Origin: Lentzea sp. NEAU-D7 | GTDB lineage: Bacteria > Actinomycetota > Actinomycetes > Mycobacteriales > Pseudonocardiaceae | Assembly (NCBI RefSeq): GCF_026242055.1 | Contig: NZ_JAPJDL010000006.1 | Span: 295,773 to 359,772, forward strand | Reading direction: 5' to 3' | Length of the DNA stretch: 64,000 nucleotides | In this document: one piece after another, positions 1-9,193 of the stretch | How positions within the stretch are numbered: position 1 is the stretch's first letter | How the letters are laid out: each line of letters starts with the position of its first letter | Translations under genes and position numbers: made by a program | Notes under the pieces: generated by a model | Seen by the model: the letters and a program-made list of their open reading frames with translations, nothing else | The model's database searches: none | Told to the model about the DNA's origin: nothing

Positions 1-1638
1 GCTCCGCTCACCAGCGATGCCTCCGATGTCGATGCGTTGGAAGGCCTCGATGTCGCGCCGGGCGCGGAGATCGAAGACGCGGGCGCCCGGCTCGCGGAGC
101 TGGCTGACCGGGCGGAGCAGCTGGAAGGTCCGGATGGTGACCTGAAGCTGGCGGCCCTGACCAAGCACCTCAAGGTGCTGTTGAAGGAGGGGCACCACCC
201 GATCGTCTTCTGCCGATACATCCCCACCGCCGAGTATGTGGCTGAACATCTGGCGGAGAAGCTGGGCAGGAAGATGGTCGTGCGCGCGGTGACCGGCACG
301 CTCTCCCCGCAGCAACGCTTGCAGCGGATCGAGGAGCTGGCTGAGATCGCTGGTGCAGACCCCGCGGCTCGCCGGGTGCTGATCGCCACCGACTGTCTGT
401 CGGAGGGCGTGAACCTCCAGCACCACTTCGACGCGGTAGTCCACTACGACCTCGCCTGGAACCCGACGCGACACGACCAGCGCGAAGGTCGTGTCGACCG
501 CTTCGGCCAGAAGCGGGACATCGTCAAGGTCATCACGTTGTACGGCAACGACAACGGCATCGATGGCAAGGTCCTCGAAGTCCTCATCAAGAAGCACCGA
601 CAGATCTGGAAGGACCTCGGCGTCTCGGTCTCCGTGCCCGACGCCATGTCGTCCGGTGTGACGGACGCGATCGTCGAATGGCTGTTGATGCGCAGCCAGC
701 AACCTCAGCAGGTAGGCCTGTTCGAGCCCGAGGACCTCGCCACCAGGTCCGACGAGATCGCGGTGGAGTGGCAGTCGGCAGCTGAACGGGAGAAGGCCTC
801 CCGGTCGCGGTTCACCCAACGTGCCATCCACATCGAGGAAGTCGCCCGCGAGGTGGCGGCGATCCGGGACACGTTGGGCCGCGCCGGGGAAATCCGCGGA
901 TTCGTCCGGCAGGCAATGGCTGGACTTGAGGCTGTGCTGCGCGATGACGGCGACGGCTTCACCGCAGACCTCAGCGGCACACCCGCTGGACTTCGTGACG
1001 TCGTCGCTCCGGTGCTGGGCGGCGACGCCGTCGAACGTCCCGTACCCTTCCGCTCCACGGCCGCCGTGGCGCGTGGCGAAGCCGCCCTGACGCGCACCGA
1101 CCCGGTTGTGGGAGCGATGGCGGGCTACGTCCTCAACGCTGCTCTCGACAGCAAGATCGACGGCCCCAGGCCCGCTCGTCGTTGCGGTGTGATCCGCACC
1201 CGTGAGGTGGCAACCCGCACAACTCTTCTGCTCGTGCGCTACCGATTCCACCTCACGCTTCCGTCCCGCGCGGGCGAACGTCAGCTTGTCGCCGAGGACG
1301 CCCGCCTGCTCGCGTTCCGCGGTGCCCCGGCGAGCGCCACCTGGCTCTCCACGGAGGATGCGTTGGGACTGCTGGACCTGACCGCCGACGAGAACACCCA
1401 TCCCGCCTTCGGTGAAAGCACCATGACCCGTGTCTTGGAAGGGCTACCCGCCACCAACGAGCATCTGAAGGCGTACGGACGGGAGCTCGCCGACGAACTT
1501 CTCGCGTCCCACCGCCGGGTGCGCAGCGCTTCCGGTGAGATCGTGCGCGGCCTGAACGTCTCTACCGAGGGATCCGCCGACATCCTCGGCGTCTACGTCT
1601 ACCTCCCGGTGTCCGGCAACGCGGGAGGAGCCGCCTGA
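1..1638 (+). CDS. SF2/SNF2-type helicase, C-terminal part (DrmD-like), 5' truncated by window edge
   Basis: The reading frame is open to base 1, so only the C-terminal ~545 residues are present. Residues ~50-200 form a helicase C-terminal RecA lobe: motif IV-like IVFCRY, motif V ATDCLSEGVNLQ (~residue 130) and motif VI QREGRVDRFGQ (~160). The remaining ~330 residues are a helical extension without a domain I recognise. Helicases with this SNF2/RapA-like C lobe act as ATP-driven DNA translocases. The next gene, a very large Eco57I-type methyltransferase, starts inside the stop codon (TGATG overlap at 1636-1640), so the two are translationally coupled. A SNF2-like helicase plus a large adenine methylase is the DrmD/DrmMI pair of class 1 DISARM, but DrmA, DrmB and DrmC are not in this window. 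It could equally be an independent helicase-methylase pair. The ATP-binding lobe must lie upstream of base 1. Confidence 0.85.
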   Translation, partial: APLTSDASDVDALEGLDVAPGAEIEDAGARLAELADRAEQLEGPDGDLKLAALTKHLKVLLKEGHHPIVFCRYIPTAEYVAEHLAEKLGRKMVVRAVTGTLSPQQRLQRIEELAEIAGADPAARRVLIATDCLSEGVNLQHHFDAVVHYDLAWNPTRHDQREGRVDRFGQKRDIVKVITLYGNDNGIDGKVLEVLIKKHRQIWKDLGVSVSVPDAMSSGVTDAIVEWLLMRSQQPQQVGLFEPEDLATRSDEIAVEWQSAAEREKASRSRFTQRAIHIEEVAREVAAIRDTLGRAGEIRGFVRQAMAGLEAVLRDDGDGFTADLSGTPAGLRDVVAPVLGGDAVERPVPFRSTAAVARGEAALTRTDPVVGAMAGYVLNAALDSKIDGPRPARRCGVIRTREVATRTTLLLVRYRFHLTLPSRAGERQLVAEDARLLAFRGAPASATWLSTEDALGLLDLTADENTHPAFGESTMTRVLEGLPATNEHLKAYGRELADELLASHRRVRSASGEIVRGLNVSTEGSADILGVYVYLPVSGNAGGAA

Positions 1639-4600
1639 TGTCTCTGCTCGCCCGCAACCAGATCCTGTCCGCCATCCACACCGTCGGCGGTCTGCTGCCT
1701 GCCGACATGCTCACGCGCATCAGAGACGGTAAGGACGTCAAGGGCTCTCAACCCGTCGACTACCGCGTGGTCGGCAAGCGTTCGGTGCGTGACGACGCGG
1801 AGCGCCGCTGGGACTACCTCAAGGCGGTCTGGCGTGAACTGCGAGAGCGGCTTCCCGTTGCGCCGGAAGCCGAAACCCCGGCCGATCCCACCGGCCTCGC
1901 CGTCACGCAGTGGTTGGAGCCTCTCTTCGCCGAACTGGGCTTCGGAGAACTGACCGCGCTCGGAACGTCGGGGCTTGTCTCCGATGACGGCAGCAAGACC
2001 TTCGCGATCAGCCACCGGTGGAACCACGTTCCCGTGCACCTGGCGGCCTGGAACTCGTCGCTGGACAAGCGCCCCGGTGGTGCCGGAACCGTGCCGCCGC
2101 AGTCGCTCGTTCAGGAATGTCTGAACCGCGCGGACGCCCACCTGTGGGGCATCGTGAGCAACGGCCGCCAGCTGCGGCTGCTGCGCGACTCGAATGCGCT
2201 CGCCACCGCCTCCTACGTCGAGTTCGACCTGGAGGCCATCTTCGACGGCGAACTGTTCAGCGAGTTCGTCCTGCTCTACCGGCTGCTGCACGTCACCCGC
2301 TTCAAGATCGACGAGGGTGAAGCGCCTTCGGCGTGCTGGCTGGAGAAGTGGCGGGTCGAGGCCATCGACTCGGGCGTCCGCGCACTGCACCACCATCGGG
2401 ACGGGGTCAAGAAGGCGATCATCAGCCTGGGAACGGGCTTCCTCAGGCACCCTGCCAATGCCGAACTCCGCAACAGCCTGGACGTCCACACATTCCATCC
2501 GGCCTTGCTGCGTCTCGTCTATCGCCTGATCTTCCTCTTCGTCGCAGAGGACCGGGAGGTGCTCCATCCAGAGGAGGCCTCTACGGAAGCTCGTCGGCGC
2601 TACGCCAACTACTTCTCCTCCGCTCGCCTGCGGCACCAGGCAAACCGCCGGAAAGGCACCGCCCACACCGACCTCTATCAGGCCCTACGGATCGTCCTTG
2701 ACGCGCTCGGTGACGAGAACGGCCGGCCGGAGCTGGGTCTGCCCGGTCTGGGCGGTCTGTTCGACGACAGTGATGCCGATGCGCCGTTGCGCGGGTTGTT
2801 CCTGGCGAATGTCGATCTGCTGGACGCTGTGCGTCACCTGTCCCGTGTCCGGGACGAGGACTCCGGACGATGGCGCCGGGTGGACTACCGCAACATGGGC
2901 GCGGAGGAGCTCGGCTCCATCTACGAGTCCCTGCTCGAACTCGTGCCTAAGCACAGCGCCGTGGACAGGACCTTCGAGCTGATCGACCGGCTCGGCAACG
3001 ACCGGAAGAAGACCGGCTCGTACTACACGCCGAGCTCGTTGATCGAGACGCTGCTCGACTCCACTTTGGACCCGGTCATCGACGACGCTCAGAAGCGTGG
3101 CGAGGTGAAGGCTTCGGCTGCCGGTGAGCCTGACGCCACCGACAGCATCGTCGCGGAGTTGTTGTCACTCACCGTCTGCGATCCGGCCTGCGGCTCCGGA
3201 CACTTCCTCGTCGCCGCTGCCCGCCGCATCGCCAAACGCGTCGCCTCTGTGCGGGAGAAGAATCCGGAACCCACTCTCGACGCGGTACGCCACGCGTTGC
3301 ACGAGGTGATCGCCCGCTGTGTGTACGGAGTCGACCTCAACCCCATGGCCGTCGAACTGGCGAAGGTCTCGCTGTGGCTGGAAGCCCTGGAGCCTGGCAA
3401 GCCGTTGGGCTTCCTGGACGCGCACATCAAGCACGGCAACGGTCTGATCGGTGCCACGCCGGCGTTGCTCCGAGACGGCATTCCGAACAAGGCGTTCAAG
3501 TCGGTCGAAGGTGATGATCCAAAGCACGCGGCCTCACTGGAGAAGCAGAACGACAAGGAGCGCAAGGGCTGGATCGGGCTCTTCGAACGGACTGTCGAGA
3601 CGAAGGTAGCGAACGCTACTTTCGCTGCCGGTCTGCGCCGCATCGCCGACGCCCCGGCTGACACGCTGGCGGACGTTCACCGGCAAGCAGCCGACTATCG
3701 GGATTGGGAAGACTCGGCCGCATACCAGCGTGCCCGGCACGTGGCGGACGCATGGTGTGCGGCGTTTGTGTGGCACAAGACGAAGGACGCGCCGACCCCG
3801 ATCACGAACGACGTCTTCCTGAAGCTTCAGGATCCTGCGGCGACGGCCGCATCTCAGGGGACTCACGACGAGATCGTGCGGCTTCGTGACGAGTATCGCT
3901 TCTTTCACTGGCACCTGGCGTTCCCGGACGTCTTCACCGTGCCTGAGGACGGTTCTGGAGTGGATCTGGCCACCGGTTGGGCGGGCGGCTTCTCGTGCGT
4001 CCTCGGCAACCCGCCGTGGGACAAGGTCGACTTCGAAGACAAGAAGTACTTCGACGTGGTCGAGCCGTCGATCGCAGCAATCTCGGGCACGGCGCGGCGA
4101 ACGCGGATTGCTGAGTGGTGCGAGGAGTACCCGGATGCGGGAGAACGCTACTGGGCAGCGCGTCGCAGGGTGAAGTCAACGTTCCTCTTCGCAGGAAGCT
4201 CCGGAGTGTTCCCGCTATGCGGCAAAGGGCTTTCAGTCAAGGGTGTCACCATGCTTCAGACCGATCAGCTCTTCGCGGAGCGATTCATGACCATCGTGGC
4301 ACCTCCAGGTCGCATCGGATGCATTATCCCGACCGCCATCGCGACGAGCGCTGGAGCGCAGTTCCTGTTCGGTGATCTTACTTACCGCGGCGCCATCTCT
4401 CATCTCTACGACTTCGAGAACCGCAGACCCCTCTTTATCGGAGTTGACTCGAGGTACAGGTTCTGCATGCTGTCACTGGTCGGCCGGGATCTGCGTGAAC
4501 CCGCAGCGGCATTTGCCTTCTGCCTCGCGGATACGCCTGATCTCGATGACGCTGACCGCATCTTTGCACTCAGCCCCAATGAGATAGCCATTATCAGCCC

Positions 4601-5768
4601 CAACACCGGAAGTCTTCCGATCTGCCGGACTCGCCGCGAAGCAGACCTTACTGTAGCGATCTATCGCCGAATTCCCATCTTGCAAAGCGAATCAAACACG
4701 GTCAACAATCCGTGGCGCATCAAGTTCGAACCAACTCCGTTTCACATGACAGACGATTCCGACCTTTTCCGAACTCATGAACAGCTGACATCGGCAGGCT
4801 GGCGTCTTGAGGGCAACATCTTCACGCGAGGCGAAGAGCGAATGCTCCCACTGTACGAAGCAAAAATGGTACACCATGCCGATCATCGCTGGAACTCATA
4901 CTTTGGCACCGGAAATGAAGACCGTCGTCGGGTCTCCCTTGCCGAAAAGCGAGATCCGTCGACAGTAGCCGATCCGCGCTACTGGGTGCAGGAGTCCGGA
5001 CATATTCCCACACGCCGAAGGAACAAGCAGGTTGAGATCGCAGGAATCAACCTGCGTCTTGGCACACTGAACTGGGATCGGGCGTGGCTATGCGGCTGGC
5101 GCGATGTCTGCCGGGCGACCGATGAACGTACAGCGATTCCCGCGTTCCTTCCCCGAACTGCTGTCGGCCACACGTTGCCGCTAATGCTTCCGCACGTGTC
5201 TCCAGCACTTGTCGCAGCCCTTGTGGCAGCTCAGAGCTCACTCGTATTCGACTTTGTAAGCCGCCAGAAGGTGGGGGGTGGAATACACATGGCTCTGATG
5301 ATTTGGAAGCAGCTCCCAGTTCCGTCTCCTGAGGACCTGAAGCGGCACACAGTCTTTATCGTTCCACGTATCCTAGAGCTCGCGTATGCGGCGTACGACA
5401 TGGCGGGGCTTGCGCGCGATCTTGGGGATTCCGGGCCACCGTTCCAGTGGGACGAGGAACGGCGCGCGCGGATCCGGGCAGAGCTCGACGCGTACTTCTT
5501 CCACCTCTACGGCATAGATCGTCCCGATGTGGACTACATCCTGGAGACCTTCCAGTCGGACTCGGGTGGCGGCCTCAAGAACAACGAGATCGCGAAGTAC
5601 GGCACGTACCGAACCAAGGACTTCGTTCTTGAGGAGTACGACCGCATGGCTCCCGCCGGCGTCGATCTCGACGTCCCTCTCGTCGACGGCGAGAACTACA
5701 CGTCGACGCTCACCCCGCCGCCTGGCCACGGCCCGCGCCATCCCGCTGCGGCCAGCGGTACGGTGTGA
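1638..5768 (+). CDS. Eco57I-class N6-adenine DNA methyltransferase, very large (1376 aa), DrmMI/PglX-like
   Basis: Predicted SAM-dependent DNA adenine methyltransferase. The N-terminal ~450 residues are a helical/nuclease-like region seen in long Eco57I or PglX/DrmMI-type enzymes; the catalytic domain follows, with GSYYTP (~457), motif I DPACGSG at 515-521, an acidic motif II in YGVDLNP, and motif IV NPPW at 791-794. The last ~500 residues probably include the target-recognition domain. Its ATG overlaps the TGA of the helicase gene by one base, so the pair is one operon. In DISARM and BREX such enzymes mark host DNA so that the helicase/effector partners spare it; the same role is inferred here. 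No PLD nuclease or DUF1998 partner follows within the window, and the next gene is on the other strand. Codon use in the 4400-5300 part is visibly less GC-rich than its surroundings, as is common for exchanged recognition domains. Confidence 0.88.
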   Translation: MSLLARNQILSAIHTVGGLLPADMLTRIRDGKDVKGSQPVDYRVVGKRSVRDDAERRWDYLKAVWRELRERLPVAPEAETPADPTGLAVTQWLEPLFAELGFGELTALGTSGLVSDDGSKTFAISHRWNHVPVHLAAWNSSLDKRPGGAGTVPPQSLVQECLNRADAHLWGIVSNGRQLRLLRDSNALATASYVEFDLEAIFDGELFSEFVLLYRLLHVTRFKIDEGEAPSACWLEKWRVEAIDSGVRALHHHRDGVKKAIISLGTGFLRHPANAELRNSLDVHTFHPALLRLVYRLIFLFVAEDREVLHPEEASTEARRRYANYFSSARLRHQANRRKGTAHTDLYQALRIVLDALGDENGRPELGLPGLGGLFDDSDADAPLRGLFLANVDLLDAVRHLSRVRDEDSGRWRRVDYRNMGAEELGSIYESLLELVPKHSAVDRTFELIDRLGNDRKKTGSYYTPSSLIETLLDSTLDPVIDDAQKRGEVKASAAGEPDATDSIVAELLSLTVCDPACGSGHFLVAAARRIAKRVASVREKNPEPTLDAVRHALHEVIARCVYGVDLNPMAVELAKVSLWLEALEPGKPLGFLDAHIKHGNGLIGATPALLRDGIPNKAFKSVEGDDPKHAASLEKQNDKERKGWIGLFERTVETKVANATFAAGLRRIADAPADTLADVHRQAADYRDWEDSAAYQRARHVADAWCAAFVWHKTKDAPTPITNDVFLKLQDPAATAASQGTHDEIVRLRDEYRFFHWHLAFPDVFTVPEDGSGVDLATGWAGGFSCVLGNPPWDKVDFEDKKYFDVVEPSIAAISGTARRTRIAEWCEEYPDAGERYWAARRRVKSTFLFAGSSGVFPLCGKGLSVKGVTMLQTDQLFAERFMTIVAPPGRIGCIIPTAIATSAGAQFLFGDLTYRGAISHLYDFENRRPLFIGVDSRYRFCMLSLVGRDLREPAAAFAFCLADTPDLDDADRIFALSPNEIAIISPNTGSLPICRTRREADLTVAIYRRIPILQSESNTVNNPWRIKFEPTPFHMTDDSDLFRTHEQLTSAGWRLEGNIFTRGEERMLPLYEAKMVHHADHRWNSYFGTGNEDRRRVSLAEKRDPSTVADPRYWVQESGHIPTRRRNKQVEIAGINLRLGTLNWDRAWLCGWRDVCRATDERTAIPAFLPRTAVGHTLPLMLPHVSPALVAALVAAQSSLVFDFVSRQKVGGGIHMALMIWKQLPVPSPEDLKRHTVFIVPRILELAYAAYDMAGLARDLGDSGPPFQWDEERRARIRAELDAYFFHLYGIDRPDVDYILETFQSDSGGGLKNNEIAKYGTYRTKDFVLEEYDRMAPAGVDLDVPLVDGENYTSTLTPPPGHGPRHPAAASGTV

Positions 5769-6393
5769 TCCGTCGACCTGATCTTCGAGTCCACCGAGAA
5801 CAGAGCGCCAGCGCCGTGAACTGGGTGCTTGACGTCATGTAGACCAGATTCACCGACACACAGGCAGCGCGAAGCTTCCTAACGTGCCTGTCGGCAATGA
5901 CTCTCGGCGTTCTCCAAGGCGACAGGTCCGTATGCGGACAACGCACTCGACAACGAGAAGATGGTGCTTTGCACGACTGTGTCCCGGCCACCAGCTATGG
6001 CCGGGACACAGCGCCTGCCACGTCAGTGGGTCGGACCGACCTCGCCGATCTTCACCGACGGGCCAGGAGCGCCCCACCGCATCGACCAGCCAGTCCGGGC
6101 ACCGACTCGTCGGTGCGGTGCCTTGGAGTTCGATCCAATGCCGGTGCGGCAACTTGATCCCGGACGTGCTTCCCGGCCGCAGGACGAGGAAGTTGTCCAG
6201 AAATGGACTGGCGATCAGTGCGTGCACGGAATGGACACCCCCTGAGCAGCATGCGGACCTGCGCTTACCCCCGAACTTCGACGGTCCCGCAGCTTCCTGT
6301 GCTGGGCAACGCGGCCGAGCAGAACACACCGAACCGGCTCAACCTCGCTCAGTCCTACGAGCGACCACCTTGAGAATCGTCACAGCACGTAGC
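5769..6393. other. Gene-free gap between methylase and pPIWI-RE operon
   Basis: About 625 bp between two converging gene ends with no open frame that resembles a known protein. Frames exist on both strands but show no recognisable domain, and competing frames overlap. The stretch holds one perfect hairpin (5978-6010). It may contain decayed sequence of an older gene; I see no transposase or integrase remnant. Confidence 0.6.
5978..6010. terminator. Perfect 13-bp hairpin in the gene-free gap
   Basis: Inverted repeat of TGTGTCCCGGCCA with a 7-base loop (arms 5978-5990 and 5998-6010). It lies 210 bp after the methyltransferase stop. There is no T-run on either side, so it could be a bidirectional terminator or a recombination/regulatory palindrome. 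Confidence 0.4.
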
Positions 6394-6420
6394 CGGGACG
6401 CGTGAGCATCACGCGTCCCG
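6394..6420 (-). terminator. Probable terminator of the pPIWI-RE operon
   Basis: Perfect 12-bp stem (CGGGACGCGTGA and its complement, arms 6394-6405 and 6409-6420) with a 3-base loop, starting 19 bp beyond the stop codon of the last gene of the minus-strand operon. No T-tract follows, which is usual for actinobacterial terminators. Confidence 0.65.
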
Positions 6421-6438
6421 GCATCCACTGAGGACTGA

Positions 6439-9180
6439 TCAGTCGGCGTTGTCGTCCCAGTCCAGCTCCAGCTGCTCGGGAGTGTCGCCGATCGCCGCCG
6501 CCCCCGGTTCTGCCTGCTCGGGGTCCTCATGGGGCAAGGCATAGTCATGGGCGAGCGACGCCAGGTGCAGTACCAGCGGCAACCCGAGCGCATCGGTGTA
6601 GTCGTCGGCGAAGCGCTGCTGGTGCACGAACATCGCCCACCGCTCCGCCTCGTCGCCGGGCTGCAACGCGGCCATTGCCAGCTCCAACAGCTCGGGGTTC
6701 CATGCCGACTTGTCGGGCTTGCGCTGGGATGACCCACCGCTATTGCGGTGCTCGGTGAACTTGCTGACGTCCCGGCCGACCTTGTGTTGGCTGGCCTTGT
6801 CGGAGGTGCTGTAGAACACACGGCCCTGTTCATCGTCGACGACCCACAGGCCCTTGGAAATGCCGGCACTGGTCTTGTCCGGCGCCCACCACTGCGGGGT
6901 TTCGTTCCGGTCACTGCCCGCGACCCGCACGATCCTCAACTGCCTGCCCTGCGAGGCCAGCCGCTGCAACGGCCCGTTGCCCAGTCGGACCTTGTCGGGG
7001 ACGAGCCCACTGTTCGTGAGCCACGGCCACCGTTCCCTGGTGTTCTGCGCGTGCGTGTACGCGAGCGTGGGCTCGCCGCGCAGCTTGTACAGCGTCTGCT
7101 GGATGAACTGGGCCGTGATGTCTTCTTGCTGGGCCTTGGTCTTGAGGTCGTCACCGCGGATCTGCCCGGTGAGACTCCTGAGCAGCTCCGGATACGGAAC
7201 CCACTCCTGCATCTGCGGCGTCCGGCCCATGACACAGCTCTGGCCACCGCGGATGAGCACGGCAATCGGCGTGAACTGGGGATACTGGTTGTCGCTACTG
7301 ACGCGACGCTTGACGAGCCAGAACGCCACCTGATTGAGCTCAGCCGGGATGTGCTCACCGACCGCGTGCTTGGGCACGAACCGCATGCCCAGCTGCCGCA
7401 GACCGTCGGCCCATGCCGCCGCCGCGCGGTGCGGTGCGCTTTCGTCGTCGGATGCCGAGGGGACTTCCAGGAACTGGCTGACCAAACCGGCGTCCGCGCA
7501 GCCGAGCCTGATGGGGTGCTTTGGATCGGCGGTTCGCTTGAAGGCCTTGCGTCCCTCCAGTTCGACAAAGACGACCGATGCGGGCCCAGTGGCATCACGC
7601 ATCCACTCGCGCAACGTGTCACGCACTCCAGTACGGCGTTCCAGGATGGCCGCGTCCCAGTCCGCTCCCCGCCGCGGTGCCTTGTCTCCACCGATGCTGT
7701 CACCCAAGGCTCCGAGCTCGCGCACGTGCAGTCGCACGGTGAGCTCCGGGTGCTCCCAGGCCCAGAGATCAGGGCCAGCCTGCACACGGTGTTCCGCAAG
7801 CCCGAGGCTGGCTTCAGCTGCACGGACGAGGTGGTCGCGCATCACGTCGCTCTGGTTCAGCAACATGATGTTCAGACCGCCCTGTCCCACCGCAGCGGCG
7901 ACCAGTTCACGCTTCTCCGCCGCATTGGCCTCCGCGATCTCGGCGTTGCGCGCCGCCGTCTCGGCCGCTTCCGCCTCGGTCGCGTCCTTCTTCAGCGGGG
8001 CGTTCTCCTGGAGCAGCTTGTGCGGGACCTGTGGCTGGAGCCTGCTCCTCGTCAGCTCACTGCTCGGGACGAACTCCGGTTGGAGCGCCTGTGCTGCCCA
8101 TTCGGTCAACCGGCGCCGCTCGCTCGGCATGATCCCGGCCTTGACACCGTGAGCGCCCATCATCGTGTGGTGCAGCACTGCAGCCGTGAGGCCGTCCCTG
8201 CCGTCCAGCCACGTCTCGGGTTCCTTCACCATGAGCTCGGCGGACGGGAGGTTGCCGAGTGCCGACACCCGCTGGAGCATCCCCTCCGGACCGCCCTGCT
8301 TCCATTGGTTCTCCCCCGTCCTGGTGTTCCACGCCAACTGACCCACCGCGAAGCGTTCGGGTGACGGGCCGTCGAGCACGAGACTTTCGTCGGCGAGCAG
8401 GTACACGGAAACGCTTCCCTTTGTGGGCATCCAGACCTTGCCACGTACCCAGCGCCGCACACCGGTGCTGATGTTGATGCGCGGCACGGCGGAGAACGGC
8501 ACGGTGCGCAGGGAAATCCGAATGTACGCGGAGTAGCTCCACGGCCTGCTCTTCTCGCCGCGACCGGAGAGGTGTTCAAGCGGCGGCCACGAAACGAGTT
8601 CGGCACCCGGTGCGCCCGCGGTCTGAGCTACCTGACGGAAGCTGAGCTTCTCGCCGAAGTGCTCGTACGGTTCGAGCTGGGTGATCCGAGCGGCGAAGGT
8701 CTCGGGCAGCAGCCGCCACAGATGGGACGCCGGAACGGCAGTGCCGCCATCGGACACCGTCTGCTCGAGCATGTCGACGCTGACCAGGTCCCAGTTCAGT
8801 GAGCCGATGGCCAGCTCGCCGGCTATCTCCTTGACGAGTGAGTGCGCTTCTGGACTCGGCTGCATGTCCCGCAACCACGCGTGGATGAAGTTCGCCATCA
8901 CCGACCTGGGGTACGGGTCGGCGGCGTACAGCCAGGGCTTGCCGTCGTCGAGCGGGGCGTTCGTGGCGACCGAGATGAGATCCGGGGCAAGCGCGGCGAT
9001 GACGTGGTTGAGCCTGCGGATCGGCACCTGCTTGATCCGGTCGGACCGGCCGTGCCGGTACAGGCGTAGCAGCGGGTCACGCCAGGAGCGCGGGAACGAC
9101 AACGCGTGATGGGCCACGTAGAACGGGCCCGCGTCCGCCGATGGGATGAACGATGCAGGCTGAATGTTGTTGTATGCCAT
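6439..9180 (-). CDS. pPIWI-RE family protein (prokaryotic PIWI-like, RNaseH fold), 913 aa
   Basis: Predicted PIWI-module protein of the pPIWI-RE family (DUF3962 N-terminal region plus RNaseH_pPIWI_RE module), a branch of Argonaute-like proteins defined by Burroughs, Iyer and Aravind and named after conserved Arg and Glu residues. What supports this is the length (~900 aa is typical), the C-terminal block with the family-like WNPELLELAM and LPLVLHLA segments, and the two immediate upstream genes, a DinG-type helicase and an REase, which are the standard partners. The family is predicted to bind a guide or RNA-DNA hybrid and act against invading DNA. The gene follows the helicase gene by 13 bp in the same operon and is the last gene; a strong hairpin comes right after. 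I cannot identify individual catalytic residues with certainty, so nuclease activity versus binding only is open. Confidence 0.82.
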   Translation of the reverse strand: MAYNNIQPASFIPSADAGPFYVAHHALSFPRSWRDPLLRLYRHGRSDRIKQVPIRRLNHVIAALAPDLISVATNAPLDDGKPWLYAADPYPRSVMANFIHAWLRDMQPSPEAHSLVKEIAGELAIGSLNWDLVSVDMLEQTVSDGGTAVPASHLWRLLPETFAARITQLEPYEHFGEKLSFRQVAQTAGAPGAELVSWPPLEHLSGRGEKSRPWSYSAYIRISLRTVPFSAVPRINISTGVRRWVRGKVWMPTKGSVSVYLLADESLVLDGPSPERFAVGQLAWNTRTGENQWKQGGPEGMLQRVSALGNLPSAELMVKEPETWLDGRDGLTAAVLHHTMMGAHGVKAGIMPSERRRLTEWAAQALQPEFVPSSELTRSRLQPQVPHKLLQENAPLKKDATEAEAAETAARNAEIAEANAAEKRELVAAAVGQGGLNIMLLNQSDVMRDHLVRAAEASLGLAEHRVQAGPDLWAWEHPELTVRLHVRELGALGDSIGGDKAPRRGADWDAAILERRTGVRDTLREWMRDATGPASVVFVELEGRKAFKRTADPKHPIRLGCADAGLVSQFLEVPSASDDESAPHRAAAAWADGLRQLGMRFVPKHAVGEHIPAELNQVAFWLVKRRVSSDNQYPQFTPIAVLIRGGQSCVMGRTPQMQEWVPYPELLRSLTGQIRGDDLKTKAQQEDITAQFIQQTLYKLRGEPTLAYTHAQNTRERWPWLTNSGLVPDKVRLGNGPLQRLASQGRQLRIVRVAGSDRNETPQWWAPDKTSAGISKGLWVVDDEQGRVFYSTSDKASQHKVGRDVSKFTEHRNSGGSSQRKPDKSAWNPELLELAMAALQPGDEAERWAMFVHQQRFADDYTDALGLPLVLHLASLAHDYALPHEDPEQAEPGAAAIGDTPEQLELDWDDNAD

Positions 9181-9193
9181 GGGATTGGGCCTT

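Noticed and set aside
1..5768. Complete DISARM or BREX system
   Set aside because: Only a helicase and methylase are visible; no DUF1998, PLD, PglZ or BrxC protein in the window.
5850..6329. 159-aa frame on the minus strand in the gap
   Set aside because: Part of it looks protein-like (SVHALIASPFLDNFLVL) but no family, ribosome site or neighbour supports it, and plus-strand frames overlap.
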